A stretch of 64,000 nt of DNA, taken from the NCBI GenBank assembly GCA_024663395.1, contig JANFAH010000001.1, forward strand, positions 1,240,001-1,304,000. Direction: 5' to 3'. The translations under genes and the position numbers were made by a program. Below the pieces are notes generated by a model. That model was given only the letters and a program-made list of their open reading frames with translations. It did not search any database and was not told the origin of the DNA. This DNA comes from Pisolithus tinctorius (lineage: Eukaryota; Basidiomycota; Agaricomycetes; Boletales; Pisolithaceae). Positions 37,150 through 48,815 of the stretch are shown here, piece by piece; within the stretch, counting starts at the first letter, position 1, and every line of letters starts with the position of its first letter.

Positions 37150-38036
37150 TTGCAATGTTCATGACCATTTTAAATAGATATCCTGACAAGGCGGGGCAAT
37201 TACGAGAGTCAGCAAGTCACTCAAGTCTACAGGTTCTATGGTCGGCCAAGCATTCACTCCCCACCCCCGATATTAAATTCTCTTCCCAGACGAGTGCCAA
37301 CGAAAGTACGGAACGCTGCAGTATGGGAAGCTTGCTGTAACGTCTTCGACTATCTGATCCTTGTTGCGATACCTCACCACACGTCCTGACGAACATCACT
37401 TATAACTCATCTCAGACCATAGACGGAGAAACACTACGCGTACACGGCGGACTCTCTCCAGACATACGTACGCTCGACCAAGTTCGCGTCCTGTCAGGAG
37501 ACCAGGAGATCCCCCACAAAGGCGCATTCTGCGGTGTGCTTTCAGCCTCCTCCAAGTTGAAATCGTTTGATGATGTTATCCGCAGACCTTATGTGGTCAG
37601 ATCCTGACAACGTCGATAATTGGGCTGTAAGTCCCCGCGGAGCAGGCGGGCTATTTGGCGGAAACGTAACCCGAGAGGTGGTCGTTCATACCATTCAGGT
37701 CAATCTCATATAATCAGCCTACCATCTTCACAGTTCAACCACGTCAACTCACTCAGTCTTATCGCCCACACGCACCAACTCGTTCAAGAAGGCTATAAAT
37801 ACATGTTCGACAACGCCCTAGTCACCGTATGGTCCGCACCCAATTATTGCTAACGATGTGGGAACATGGCGCCTGTGTTAACGCTAAGAGAGGGTGGGGA
37901 GCATGAATCCAAGGTTTTTGGTCCGGCTCCCGAGAATAAAAGGGACAAAAGGAAATGTGAGTATTTTCTGTCACTCTTCGGCTTGGGCACTGAAGTACTG
38001 AGACTCTTCTACGACAGCCTGGAATGCAATATTTTG
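37150..38036 (+). pseudogene. PP2A-like phosphatase 3' fragment, inverted copy
   Basis: Starts inside the gene at the exon equivalent to [14 protein letters not shown] (ruined here) and continues through the [50 protein letters not shown] and PENKRDK regions to the last exon PGMQYFV, whose stop codon is also changed. Stops inside WSDPDN..W and after SAPNYC (TAA) break it. The 5' exons are absent. Confidence 0.8.
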
Positions 38037-38049
38037 TAAAGCTATGCTT

Positions 38050-38940
38050 TATCCTGTTTATTGCTATCAGATATACCAGTCTCTTTCCTCTCGGCAGGAC
38101 TGAAGAATTGTGAATGGAAGACGTGGAACGTGTGGCATTCTCCCCGCTCGGTCGGGTCTCGGCGGATATCTCTACGGCTACAACATACGCCCGAAGTAGG
38201 TATGTAGAATAATCCGATTCTACCAAATCAAAAGATTAAGAATCCCGTCAGGCTTACGTTCGCCCCGTATCCCTTCCCTAGCAGACTCAGACGTGCTATC
38301 TTCATAACCCCATCGTTGTATCCTCGAACATGAATATGACTGGGTAAGTAACGGCAGGTGCACGAAGAACGATGAGACAGCAGGATGGTGGGCCTTGTGC
38401 CACCGTCATATCCTTCATCTCCATTGTCTTCTCGTTCAAATGAGGCGCCGTCACGACGACGGCCTCCAGCGTAATGCTTGCAAGTAATTGCCTGCACCGT
38501 AAGAGCTATCGGTTCCTCGCCCAGTTCCACAAGCTACACAGGCACTACGAAACGCACCTCTAATCCCACAAGCCCAAAAGTTCGCCTAATCAATCTCCTA
38601 TTGACCTGAAAAAATTGCGCCTGCGGAGGATGGAAACGGACTGACACTATCAATGGGCTAAACGATGAGAGCAAAAATGGAAACACCCACGACGACGCAC
38701 GACGAGTAAGTCGTTGGTGACTACAGGTGGTCGACCGTATCGTGGAGGCTGTCGTCCAGAGGGTCCACTTAATTGCGTATGGGGCGAGTCATCGATCACG
38801 CTCACGTTGCCTTGCATGGGGCAGACACTGCGAAATCCAATGACGGCCAGCGACTGGGCCAGCCTGTTGGTGTCTCGCTGGCTGCAATAAGCCCAAAGGG
38901 CACGGTCTGCATTACTGATGAAACGCTAGAGAATTGAAGC
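38050..38940 (-). repeat. R unit, inverted 3' part
   Basis: Reverse-complement relative of 4700-5340 and 20110-21000. It holds the exon after the R intron (CGCTGGCTGCAATAAGCCC side) and the 3' block RPTILLSHRSSCTCRYLPSHI. It follows the phosphatase fragment just as R precedes the phosphatase at 18.9-22.3 kb, which marks an inverted duplicate of that junction. Confidence 0.55.
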
Positions 38941-38943
38941 AGA

Positions 38944-40076
38944 GTGTTGGTATGTAGCGTATCATACGGGTTCTATATCGCACCCGTCGGTCTAATCCCT
39001 TATTTAGGACATGGGTCAAGATTTTACACTTGCCGCGCAGCCAAGAAAAAGCGCCAACTGACCTTCCCATACCGCAGCCCAACACCGTCAATCTCAACTA
39101 CCGGTGATCGGTTACTGCAGCTGTCTGTCGATATCTTCAAAGCTTGGGAGTTGGTCCAGGAAATCGATATCGTAGCTGAGGCGAACGTCTCCTACTTCTT
39201 GCAGGCGGACGTGATTTTAAGCCAAGTTACGTCTCTGCGTTGTAGATTGGTCTTTTCTTGGACCTATCGGTGCACACATATCTGCGATCCATTCGTGTCA
39301 CTGACATAAGCTCCATGTTTTGCAGCCTCAGACAAACCCGATTTTTTGCTCTGCGAGAACTCACTCTCGACGGGTTTTGCTTTGATAGCTCACAGACAAA
39401 CTCGAGTGCCGACCCCATCTGGCCCGAGTTTTCGCAGCTCACGAGGCATCGATTAGAACGCTGTATGCTCTTGGACGAGGATCTAACCCAGATTTTACCA
39501 CGGTCGAACGCAAGGTTGAAATGTCTTGAATTATTTGACACTCGTCACCCTTTCCGAGCCAATAACTTCGAGCTTCCAAATTTTCTAGCTGGTTGTCTCG
39601 AAGAGCTGTGGATCGAAGATTGTTGGCCGTTTCCGTTTGAATTTTCCTTGCGATTGTATCAATCATTACGAATTGTTCATGCCGGTTGGGATGTTTTTAC
39701 CAAGGCAGCACCTTTCCTTCCTATCGGTATACGGAACATATCCATTATCGTACCAATCTCCGCAGCGAACAGCGCCCCAGACTATGGAAATTTGGAAGCG
39801 TCTTTGCAGTCGATATCAATGGGACTTCCTTCACTTGAGACAGTCACAGTTTCGGGAGACAGTGAGTACCCATTGCTACAGCACGCGTTGGGTCTGGAGA
39901 GGAGTTTAAACCTTGAAGGTGTCAGCCAGGGTAAAGTCTATTTAGTGTGGTCGAGGCGAGTGGACTTAGCATCGTCAGAGGTCATCGTGGCTTTCGTTAC
40001 CCAAGTTAACGGAGTATCCCACTGGTTGGATCTTGGATGCAGCGTCTGGACGTCATGGCACGGAGCCGGATTGTGA
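38944..40076 (+). pseudogene. F-box/LRR-like gene, frameshifted, 5' truncated
   Basis: Two frames join at about 39254: the first ends SYFLQADVILSQVTSLRC...RLVF, and the second continues LDLSVHTYLRSIRVTDIS and FALRELTLDGFCF up to TGA 40074-40076. The pattern of leucine-rich strands (LRELTLDG, LKCLELFDT, LEELWIEDCWPF) and the long C-terminal IRNISIIVP / SLETVTVSGD part are typical of basidiomycete F-box proteins. One extra base separates the frames, and the F-box itself is missing because the R unit abuts at 38940. A substrate receptor of an SCF ubiquitin ligase is the usual role of intact relatives. Confidence 0.55.
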
Positions 40077-40374
40077 CAAAAGTTTACTTGTTTGGGTTGG
40101 AATCAGAATTTGTCGATCGTTCAAATCATTTACCCTACATTTGCAGTGTCTGGACCTTGGCTGAATGCATTATGCCATCTCACATGGCGCCCTAATGCTC
40201 GTGCGACAAGGCATCAGTGGATATATATATCGAACAACTAGGTATAGAGTGCACACAAACAAGGAAAGGGCGCCGGCGCCAGCTGACTCCAGGAAGGAAT
40301 GAAATATAGAGATATATGAGATCGGGAAAGAAACTAACGACCCGCCTAGCGTGCCATCCTTCCGGCGAAACCCA
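40077..40374. other. Convergent intergenic spacer
   Basis: About 300 bp between the F-box-like remnant and the lipase gene. It contains a GGATATATATATCG stretch. No gene is seen. Confidence 0.4.
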
Positions 40375-41600
40375 TCATTCTGCTTTGCCTTCGACCTTCC
40401 TGGCAACGTTGTCCACCAGCCAGCGGTACATGTCTTTGGCGTCGTAGTTCGAGTCGCCTGCTAGGATCCCTAAGAATCCCCAGCCAACCTAGTTGGGAAC
40501 TCATCGATGAGAGATGTAGAGAGAATAACTGGGAAACATACAACGCCGAAATGGCTGGTTTTGTCGCTTACAACACCGAGGAACTCACCCTACTCCAAGT
40601 GTTGAACGAAATGAGGAGATGCCAAGACCTACCACCACGTACCCATTTTGCGGAGTTGACCGAGACCATTCCGTCATTCTCCCCGAAAGCCTCAGGATAT
40701 TTGGAGTCGGTGTCATTCTTGATGAATCTATTAGTGGCGCTGTCATCCATCCCATGAGCCGCCAATTTGGAAGAAAAAGAAGGCAGACATACTACAAGAT
40801 GTGATTGATGAATGGGTGAAACTTTGACGTAACGCTGAAATACTTGATTCCCGGGACATTTTGGTAGCGAGCATTGAAAATTGCCATGCGCTCCGGCGTC
40901 GTATCATTCATGGCTTTTTCAGACCCCGACAGACAGCTAGGCAGGAGTTGGCACAACGATCTACTGACACAGCCTAAGAAACAATGGAGTCAGTGGAGAA
41001 GTCGATGGGGATGCGTATTGATGCTCACCTTCGGACAATGAAGCGAGGGGAGATCCGTAGTGGGGCGTCGATACTGTGGTGATGGACAATACGTTATATC
41101 CGAGTCCTGAAAAGTGGACCAAACGTCTGGCGTCGAGGCCACCCATACTATGGCCTGATTCGGCAAAAGATCAGGACTTGTACGAGAAAAAAAGGGAAAG
41201 GAGATGACTGACAAATGAGGTGGAGGTCGGGCTTGGTTGAACTAGAATGAAGGTCAAGCAACTTCCCGATTTGTGAGTCGAGCTGCTTGGCCCTCTCGTC
41301 GATACCGCCTGTCATGCTAACTTTCGGCGTAATTACTTTGCAGCCTCGGCTGGTCAAATCATCCTTTATGCCATTAAAGTAGCTGAGACCCATCATGCTG
41401 TCGGTTCCCGGGAATCCGTGACAAAGAACAACATAGTTGTCAGTAGAGATATCTGTGATGAGCAATATGTCAGTATGGCATCAAACATTTGGAGCAGCAA
41501 CATGTAGGCGTACACGGCATTGTTACTTGGGTTGTGAAGATCGAAGGGGAAATTGGGTAGAGCACTGGAAGTTTTCGTAGATGCTCTGCAACGAAGGGAA
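40375..41600 (-). CDS. Lipase-type alpha/beta hydrolase
   Basis: A multi-exon gene whose spliced protein has the fold landmarks of triacylglycerol lipases of bacterial type. YVVLCHGFPGTDS is the oxyanion-hole region. ICHSMGGLDARRLVH is the nucleophile elbow (x-x-S-x-G) and is restored by splicing out an intron at about 41212-41157. TTVSTPHYGSPLA follows, NDGMVSVNSAKW is the Asp region, and SHFGVVGWGFLG should hold the catalytic His. It ends DMYRWLVDNVARKVEGKAE at TGA 40375-40377. Introns are short GT-AG (for example GTACGTGG...GAGTAG and GTATGTTT...AACTAG). The start is unclear; the first supported exon reads LPNFPFDLHNP near 41550. No signal peptide is visible in that part. All exons checked are open. 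Confidence 0.75.
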
Positions 41601-41699
41601 GCCTTTTAAAGTTACAGAGAGAGTAAATCGCCCAAACGAGCTAAGTGTGTCCGCCAAGTGTTTGGGGTCTCAAACTCCACAACTGTGAGCTGCACGGCT

Positions 41700-42110
41700 G
41701 TGAATCGGAAACGAAGTCCTCATGCTAACATCGTGTAGTGGGATAACAAATAACTGCCGGAGGGTAATGGGCAATCGTGAACCAGGGAAGGGGCAACTTA
41801 ACTTCAACTCTGAAAACATTGCAGTTGCGAAGTGCGTGGCCGTGGATTGGAGAGCAACGCAAAGTCATCGTGCCAACACCGCGTAGTGATATTACCCTCG
41901 GACGGTAGTAGTAGGCCATCATGAACCAGGGAAGGGGCAACTTGACTTTCACTCCATAAAGGCCGCAACTGTGAACTGGGGAGCAGTACGAAGTCCTCGC
42001 ACTAACAGCATGTAGTGGAATAAACCCCGGACAGTGGTGGATCGGGGAAAGGCTTAACTTGGTAAAGGCTGCCACTGTGTGTGAGCTGCATGGCCGTGAA
42101 TCACAGCTAA
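41700..42110. repeat. Three diverged tandem copies of about 130-150 bp
   Basis: Units start near 41711, 41861 and 41989 with a CGAAGTCCTC..CTAACA..GTGTAGTGG pattern and share GAACCAGGGAAGGGGCAACTT. They lie upstream of the lipase gene and have no coding signal. Confidence 0.5.
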
Positions 42111-42429
42111 CTACAGAACGATAGACCAGATCCAAGCAAAATTCATATAACCGCTTTTGTCTAGTTGTGGAGCTAAGTTCCATTTGCAAGGGACAACAGA
42201 GCCTTACCCGAATACGGCTCTCCGGCACCATTGTATCTACGGGGATCTCTTCGATTACTGCGAAGAATTGGCAAAAGAAAAATGTAACGTAACTACATAA
42301 TTAGAAGAGTATTACATAACGATCTCTGTACCACTAGCAGGATGCATCCAGGAGTACATTAATATTATACAACATTCCTACATTCCCATATCGGGCAGGG
42401 CTCAAGACGCGCTCACAAATATTTTGCTA

Positions 42430-43440
42430 CTGCTGTAATTTGCAGGGGGCGGACACTGTGCGAAATTCATGGATGTCCAGCGAGTGGGCTAGCCTGTTGG
42501 TTTCCTGCTGGCGACAGTGAACCCAAAGGGCATAGTTCACATCAACGGAGAAACGCTAGAGAATCGAAGTAGGGTGTTGATATATGGCGTACCACTGTGA
42601 AGGTGATATGTTGTCTAGGAAGAGATAATGATAAACTCACACGACTCAGGGCCAACGTATGCACTCCTTTTTCGGCCGCGGAATAGCGTCTGCTGACGCC
42701 CCTACAGTCAACTTCAGTATCCCGAGAGGCATCGAAATTTCGTACTGCGACAGTAGACTACAAATGCGTACGACCGGGCAAGCATACCCGTATGACTATC
42801 TGACCCACGGAGGTACCTGTGCAGGGTGGTATTGACTAGGTCAAGGATTGCTCTTCTCGTTCCTCCGTCTACCGACCTCATCTCACTCGCAAGGACCAGC
42901 GTGTTTGCCAGGAGAACATGAGGTTCGTTAGCGTCCGTTGACACAACGAGAACAGTCGGGGCTCGGCGTCATCCATTAATCGTGACACGGAGGGTGCGTG
43001 GGGGAGTGCGTGCGTAGTAAATCGATGATGGTGGTTGAAGAGGAGGATGGGCAGGCGGAGCGGACGACTGGCATGCTGAATTCATAAGGGCAGCTGGGAG
43101 CCTGACATCTGATTTCGGGGATACTTTCCCGGTCAGCCACTTGTTGGCTGCCGGCTCGCCGAAGGGACGGGACTTCGTACGTGATCATCTAAGTTTCAAT
43201 GCATATCCGAACTACTGGTTGTGATGTGTAGAGTCTACGGGACGTCGGTAGGGTCCTCCCTCGAAGACGACTCGCGAACTGGGAGGCCAACATTCGATTC
43301 CGAAGGCTCTTAGATGTATGTACAACAAACAACTGGTAGGGCTCTCCATTGTCACCCCTGCCTTCGAAGGCTAGTCGCAACCTACTTTCGAATCGAAGGT
43401 AGGAAAGGATTCACAACGAAATAAAACAGAACATCCACAT
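42430..43440 (-). repeat. R unit, inverted copy with best coding block
   Basis: Relative of 3800-4760 in inverse orientation. It has the longest open version of the conserved block (42944-42714): NEPHVLLANTLVLA, RRAILDLVNTTLHRYL, SDSHTGMLARSYAFVVYC. After the intron it reads VDVNYALWVHCRQQE and LAHSLDIHEF. Upstream stops (TAA in the CACGATTAATGG region) still break the presumed start. Confidence 0.6.
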
Positions 43441-43528
43441 CTTTACCTCGTCGATTCCGACCTCTGACCTCTACGCTGATTCTTATGGTGTTAAATTTGC
43501 ACAAAAATTAATATTATGTCTGGTCACA

Positions 43529-43738
43529 ACTTGAATTAACCTGAACACAAACTGAATTAACCTGAACACTGGTTGAATTACCCTGAACACAAGTTGAATT
43601 AGCCTGAATGTGGGTTGAATTAGCCCGAACACAAGTTGAATTACCCCGAACATGAGTTGAATTACCCAGAACATGAGTTGAATTACCCTGAACACAGATT
43701 GAATTACCCCGAGCACAGTGAATCTCCCAGAGCACATG
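43529..43738. repeat. 21 bp minisatellite, about 10 copies
   Basis: Unit TTGAATTACCCTGAACACAAG with substitutions. The period is a multiple of three, so it reads as an open heptapeptide repeat (NYPEHEL on plus). It lies between an R unit and the disrupted gene, and coding use is unlikely. Confidence 0.75.
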
Positions 43739-44180
43739 GAGATTTTACCTGGACACACTTGTATTTATCTGAACACCACTATACTCATATTTGGCTTGCT
43801 TCTTATCTACTTAGAACTGTCTCCTCCATCAACAATCAGTCCACCTGCACCCATTGCCTTATCAAAGGCTGTTTTGATGTGAGTAGCAAAGTTGATTGCA
43901 GTCCCTTGACGCTTTACTCCAGGGCGTGACAGTGTTGTGCCATGCCTGTAGGTTGGCTTCATAGCCTATGAGTGCAAGCAATGAGATCTCAACAAAAGTA
44001 TGGAATTCAACCCAGAGCACATACCATGGCAGTACCTTTGCACACTTGACAACTACACCCAGAGATACATCCACATAGTTACCTCCTGGAGTACGTCGGA
44101 ATTTAGAACCCTTCCTCTTGACATGGAGGGCAGCTGCTGCATGGTCTATGACCTCATGCATGGTCACCCAGTTCAGAGCA

Positions 44181-44185
44181 TAGGG
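44181..44185. repeat. Target-site duplication TAGGG (left)
   Basis: Identical to 60084-60088 and flanks the outer element exactly, which defines its insertion site. Confidence 0.9.
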
Positions 44186-44567
44186 TGTTACGATACGTAC
44201 TCTTTTTCTTTCTTTTCTTTTCTTTTCTTTTCGTCTTATCTTATCTCTTGGACTCGGCCCGGACCCCGGTCTGGACTGCACCTCACCTCCGCCTTGCTTT
44301 CCCCTTCTAGTACGTTCCGCTCCGCTGTGATATCATCATGACATCACCATGATGTCACGGACCTCATGTATGCCTCACCGTTACCTCATGTACTATAGTA
44401 TAAGTATCATTGCTCAATCACCCAACTAGCTCTAAGCTAGTTCATTTGGGTCTTCGAGTCCTAAAGGTCGCCTGCTTCTAAAGCCGTCTCCCCTCTTTCT
44501 CTCTTCTTCTTTCTGTCGGTTCTTGGTGAAAGCCTACAACAAACCCTGTTGTTTAGGTCTCGTCACA
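44186..44567 (+). repeat. Left LTR of outer element (382 bp)
   Basis: TGTTACGATACG...GTCTCGTCACA. It contains a C/T tract, a TATA-like TATAGTATAAG (44394-44404) and AAGCTAGTTCA (44434-44444), the expected RNA 5' end. It differs from the right LTR by one indel and about a dozen bases, nearly all CpG transitions. Confidence 0.9.
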
Positions 44568-44569
44568 CT

Positions 44570-44580
44570 TGAACTAGCTT
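44570..44580 (+). promoter_or_regulatory. Primer-binding site, self-primer type
   Basis: TGAACTAGCTT lies two bases after the left LTR. It is the exact reverse complement of LTR bases 44434-44444, and the match stops at 11 nt on both sides. It shows no tRNA-like TGG start. Confidence 0.75.
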
Positions 44581-44875
44581 CCTTATCGTTGTACCCTCGC
44601 ACCCTCCATCACCATTCCTCGCTTCTTCCGTGAAGGCTCATGGGTGTACTCGCCAAGTCCCCCAGCCTCAGAACCAGATCCCAACCTCTTCGTCCCGTAC
44701 ATCCCCGAGCGATGTTCGCTCACCCCGCTTCTCGACCACAATCTCTACTCCCTTCCGCCACCTCCCTCTTATCCCTTTTCCATCGAGTCCATCTTCCTTT
44801 GTTCGCTCCCCGCTGAACCCCAGCAACCTCGCTACAACCTCCGCCCCCGTCACACCCTAAGATGTCCAGATCGCT

Positions 44876-45934
44876 ATGGAAGGCATCCAGGATCAGCTCA
44901 CCGACCTTCGCGACACCCTCGACGCTCTTCGAGACGAAAACTACAGACTAAGCAACGAGCTAAGAGATGCTCAAGGAACGATCGCGACCATTGAGGGTCA
45001 GCGAAACCAGTGGAATGCCCTCCCCGCCGATGTCATTCAGAGGAGGATTGAAGTAATGGCCGACCCGGGTCAGTACGCCGGCGATCGAGCCAAGTTCTCA
45101 GAATGGTGGGTGAAAATGAAGGTATGGGTTGCGCAGAATAGGACTGCCCTACCGACTGCCCAGGATAAGTGCACTGCGGTATGGTCCCGAATGACTGGGC
45201 CTGTAGCTGGAAGATTCGCTCAGGCCAAGTTTTCGCTTGCTATCGTCACTGGAGTGTGGCCTGACACGGCCGAGATGATTGAGGACATTGATAGGTTCTT
45301 TGCCCCTCAAACAGACGTCGAGTGGGCCAAAGCTCAGATGCGCACTATGCGCCAAGGAAACTCTCGCTACGAAGAGTTCTATGCAAAGTTCGAGTCCCTA
45401 AAGGTTCAGGGATGAGTCACTGATGAAACCGCCGGCTTCCTTCTGGAGAACGCCGTACACCCCGCCATCGTAAAAGAGGCCCTAAGGAGGGGGTACACTC
45501 AGGGCAATTATCTTCAGATGACCGTCGCCTTCTGAGAAGCTGCCCTTGCCAGAGACCGCTTCAAGCTTCTATATAATCATTACCCCGACAAACCCGCTCC
45601 CCACTCCGCTTATAACCGCCCTTCATACTCCCCCCATTTCACCCCTACCGGAACCCAACCTGGTCGTGGCGCCCCTATGGAGATAGGCGCTGCTCGTTTC
45701 CCTCCTCACCCTGTCCCCTCTCATATCAAATGCTTCGACTGCCAAGGGAATCACTACAAACGTGATTGCCCCCATGCCAAAGGAAGGGGTCCTGCTAGAC
45801 CCAGCATACGAGAGGTAACACAGGAGGCACAAGAAACCGCCCTCCGTCAGATGTCGTTTGAAGAGATACAAGCCTTCTTCTATGACAAACAGATCAACGA
45901 GATGAAGAGCCAGGGAAAAGAGTTTGGCCAGTAG
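44876..45934 (+). pseudogene. Outer element gag (two internal TGA codons)
   Basis: ATG 44876, then a coiled-coil-like start (LTDLRDTLDALRDENYRL), a retrotransposon capsid region (WWVKMKVWVAQN to YEEFYAKFESL) and one Cys-His knuckle of atypical spacing (C-x2-C-x3-H-x4-C in CFDCQGNHYKRDC). TGA at 45413-45415 and 45533-45535 interrupt one otherwise continuous frame that ends at TAG 45932-45934. Both could be CGA codons changed by C-to-T. The same frame is also open upstream to about 44630 apart from one TAA, so the original start may be earlier. Confidence 0.8.
45913..45919 (+). promoter_or_regulatory. Putative -1 frameshift site, gag to pol
   Basis: GGGAAAA in the gag frame as G_GGA_AAA, 13 nt before the gag stop. 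The pol frame is -1 and is open across the overlap. This fits the X_XXY_YYZ slippery rule. Confidence 0.65.
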
Positions 45935-48161
45935 AGGATCGGGTCTCCACTGGCTATGTTTATAATAAGTTTTCTGTCTTAGGCATTGACAATTTCTCTA
46001 CCGAGCAGGATATATTTAACTTGGAGACTACTGTACCATCTGAAGAGGCGACCCCAGTGGGCGCGGCCACGGATGTAAAACTGCCGGTACTTAATTCCTC
46101 TTGCGATAAAAATAAAAATACGCCTATTCAGAAAACAAAAGAAACCCCGAAGATAAGAACAGCGGACCCAAAGGCCGAGTTGGAGTTAGAAGTAGTGTTG
46201 GAAGGACGAGAAAAGAGGTGGAATGTGAAAGCATTGGTGGATTCAGGAGCCAATGATACCTTCCTGGACAAGAAATGGGCCGACGAAAATGACGTCCCTC
46301 TGATCAAGCTTGGCCGACCCGTCGCTGTCCTTAACGTCGATGGCACTCCTAATGTAGCAGGAGACATCACGCATATTGCCTCCCTCGTCATGAACTACCA
46401 GGGACATCGAGAGTCTGTCTGGGCTCAGGTCACTATGCTTGGTACCCACCCCCTCATACTCGGTTACACCTGGCTACGAAAACACAACCCAGAGGTGTGC
46501 TGGGAAACCAAGCAGGTAAAACTGTCCCGATGTCCTCGTGAGTGCCATGATCTCGCCCTGAAAACAAGGGCTGAAAGGATAGCCGAAGAACGAGAGGCAC
46601 AGGACATGGAGTACCTCTATCCAAAACTCTGTTCCACCAGAGTTCGAGCTGGCACTACTGAAGAACTCATCCCGAAGGAGTATCACCAGTACCTAAAGGT
46701 GTTCTCAAAGGAAGAGTCTGAAAGGATGCCACTTCGTAAACCATGGGATCATGCCATTGACCTTAAGGAAACCTTCACTCCCAAACGTGGTCGTCTCATC
46801 CCACTCTCTGTCGAAGAACAAAAGGAGGTATCAGATTTCCTTGAAGATCAGCTACAAAAAGGATATATCCGTCCCTCGAAGTCACCACAAACCTCTCCGG
46901 TGTTCTTCGTTCCAAAGAAGGATGGGAAGAAACGTATGGTTCAGGATTACCGCTACCTCAACGAACATACAGTTAAGAATGCATACCCTCTCCCCCTCAT
47001 TTCTCAGCTCGTCGACAAGCTCAAGGGGTGTAAACTCTTCACCAAGATGGATCTCCGATGGGGATACAACAATGTTCGTGTCAAGGAAGGAGACGAATGG
47101 AAGGCAGCCTTCGTTACTCATAAAGGCGCTTACGAACCGCTGGTCATGTATTTTGGCCTTTGCAACTCGCCGTCCACCTTCCAAAACATGATGAATGACA
47201 TCTTCGGTGACATGGAGGACGTCCTTGTGGTCTATATCGACGACCTGATGATCTTCACCAAGACGGATAATGAGAAAGAGCATGACAGGATAGTCCTGGA
47301 GGTGCTAAGAAGGCTAGAGGAGAACGACCTGTTCGTCAAACCGGAAAAGTGCTTCTTCAAACAGAAGCAGGTGGAGTTCCTGGGCATGGTGGTTGGAACC
47401 GAAGGAGTCAGTATGGATAAAAGTAAGGTGAAGGCCATTACCGAGTGGCCAATCCCTACAAAGGTCCGCTCGGTACGAGCCTTCTTAGGACTGGCAAACT
47501 TCTATCGCCGCTTCATCAAAGACTTCGCACAGATCGCTCGTCTGCTCAATGACCTCACAAGAAAAGACCAACTCTGGACTTGGGGTCAACGAGAACAACA
47601 GGCTTTCGATGCTTTGAAGGTCGCCTTCACTACTGCCCCTGTCCTCGCCTTCCCAGACCAGGATAGAGAGTTTCGCCTGGAAACAGATGCCTCAGACTTT
47701 GCCACTGGGGCCGTGCTCTCTGTAAAATGTGATGATGACCTCTGGCGACCCGTCGCCTTCTACTCCCATTCCATGTCCCCTCCCAAACGAAACTACCAGG
47801 TCTTTGATAAAGAGATGCTGGCTATAATCTGTGCTCTAGAAACGTGGCGACACTATCTGGAGGCCACCCCTTACCAGTTTGAGATCTGGACAGACCACTC
47901 GAACCTCCAGTATTTCATGAAAGCACAGAATCTAGATCGCCGTCAGGCACGGTGGGCCCAGTACCTCTCCCGGTTCAACTACAAACTGGTGTATAAACCT
48001 GGATCTTCAATGGCCAAGGCTGATGCCCTTTCCAGGAGAGAGGATCATGAACCAGAAAAGGGATCAGATAACCAAGGACTCACGTTGCTCGATCCCTCTA
48101 GGGTGGCAGCTACCTTGATAGTGGGGGAGGATGTTGACCTTGTCCTCGCTCTGAAATCTGC
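45919..48161 (+). pseudogene. Outer element pol, 5' part: protease, RT, RNase H
   Basis: In the -1 frame after gag there is a protease (ALVDSGANDTFLD, active DSG) and a reverse transcriptase (KMDLRWGYNNVRV, FGLCNSPSTFQ, catalytic YIDDLMIF). RNase H follows (ETDASDFATGAVLS, with YQVFDKEMLAII and the TDHSNLQYF His region). The frame is open throughout and runs into the nested insertion at 48161. The rest of pol resumes at 58216. No loss of catalytic residues is seen; the break is the insertion itself. Confidence 0.9.
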
Positions 48162-48815
48162 TGTAGGAAAAGTCCAAGTAGCTGTATAACACAAGCTAGA
48201 TGGCTTAGATAACAACAATAAAAAATGAAGGGAACGAATTGTTCGTCCCAAGGGATTCTGGACTGTCAGGACTAGAAGGAGAGACCCAGCGCTTTGTAGC
48301 AGTAGTGTTTCGTGACGTGCGCGGCGTGGTCCGCGGAGTAGTATTGGAGATGCGAGTGGTGCGAGTGGTATACGTAGTTCGTGCGCGGCGGAATGCGAGA
48401 TGTGCGGTGTAGACAAAGTGGAAAAGAAACTCGTGGTGACCTTCCAAGTGCCAAAAGGTATCATTCTGTACCTAAGTACAAGGCTTTATAGTCCGGACAA
48501 ACCCGGAACCTAAGTAAGACAGGGTACAGTAAGGGAAAGCCGCGCGACAGCGCGTGCAAACAAGACTGGCCAAACAGAGGCCGAGGGTATAACTACAAGC
48601 ACTAAAGAAACAGAGACCGTGACAAGAAAAGAGTCTGAGGAAAAACTATGACCGGAGCACAGCGGCCGCGGGTATAGCTCCACGCGAGAGGGAGCGAGGG
48701 CATGGGAAGGTAGCGCATGAACAATGGTGAACATGAGATGGGAGCGGACGTAACAGTAGCCACGGAATGGTTAACGATAGGGGCTTACGCGTCCAGGGAA
48801 TGCGGATTCCTCACA
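48162..48815 (-). repeat. Inner element LTR (3' LTR)
   Basis: On minus it starts TGTGAGGAATCC and ends CTTTTCCTACA. By eye about 17 differences to the other LTR, all transitions and 16 of them at CpG. Confidence 0.9.
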
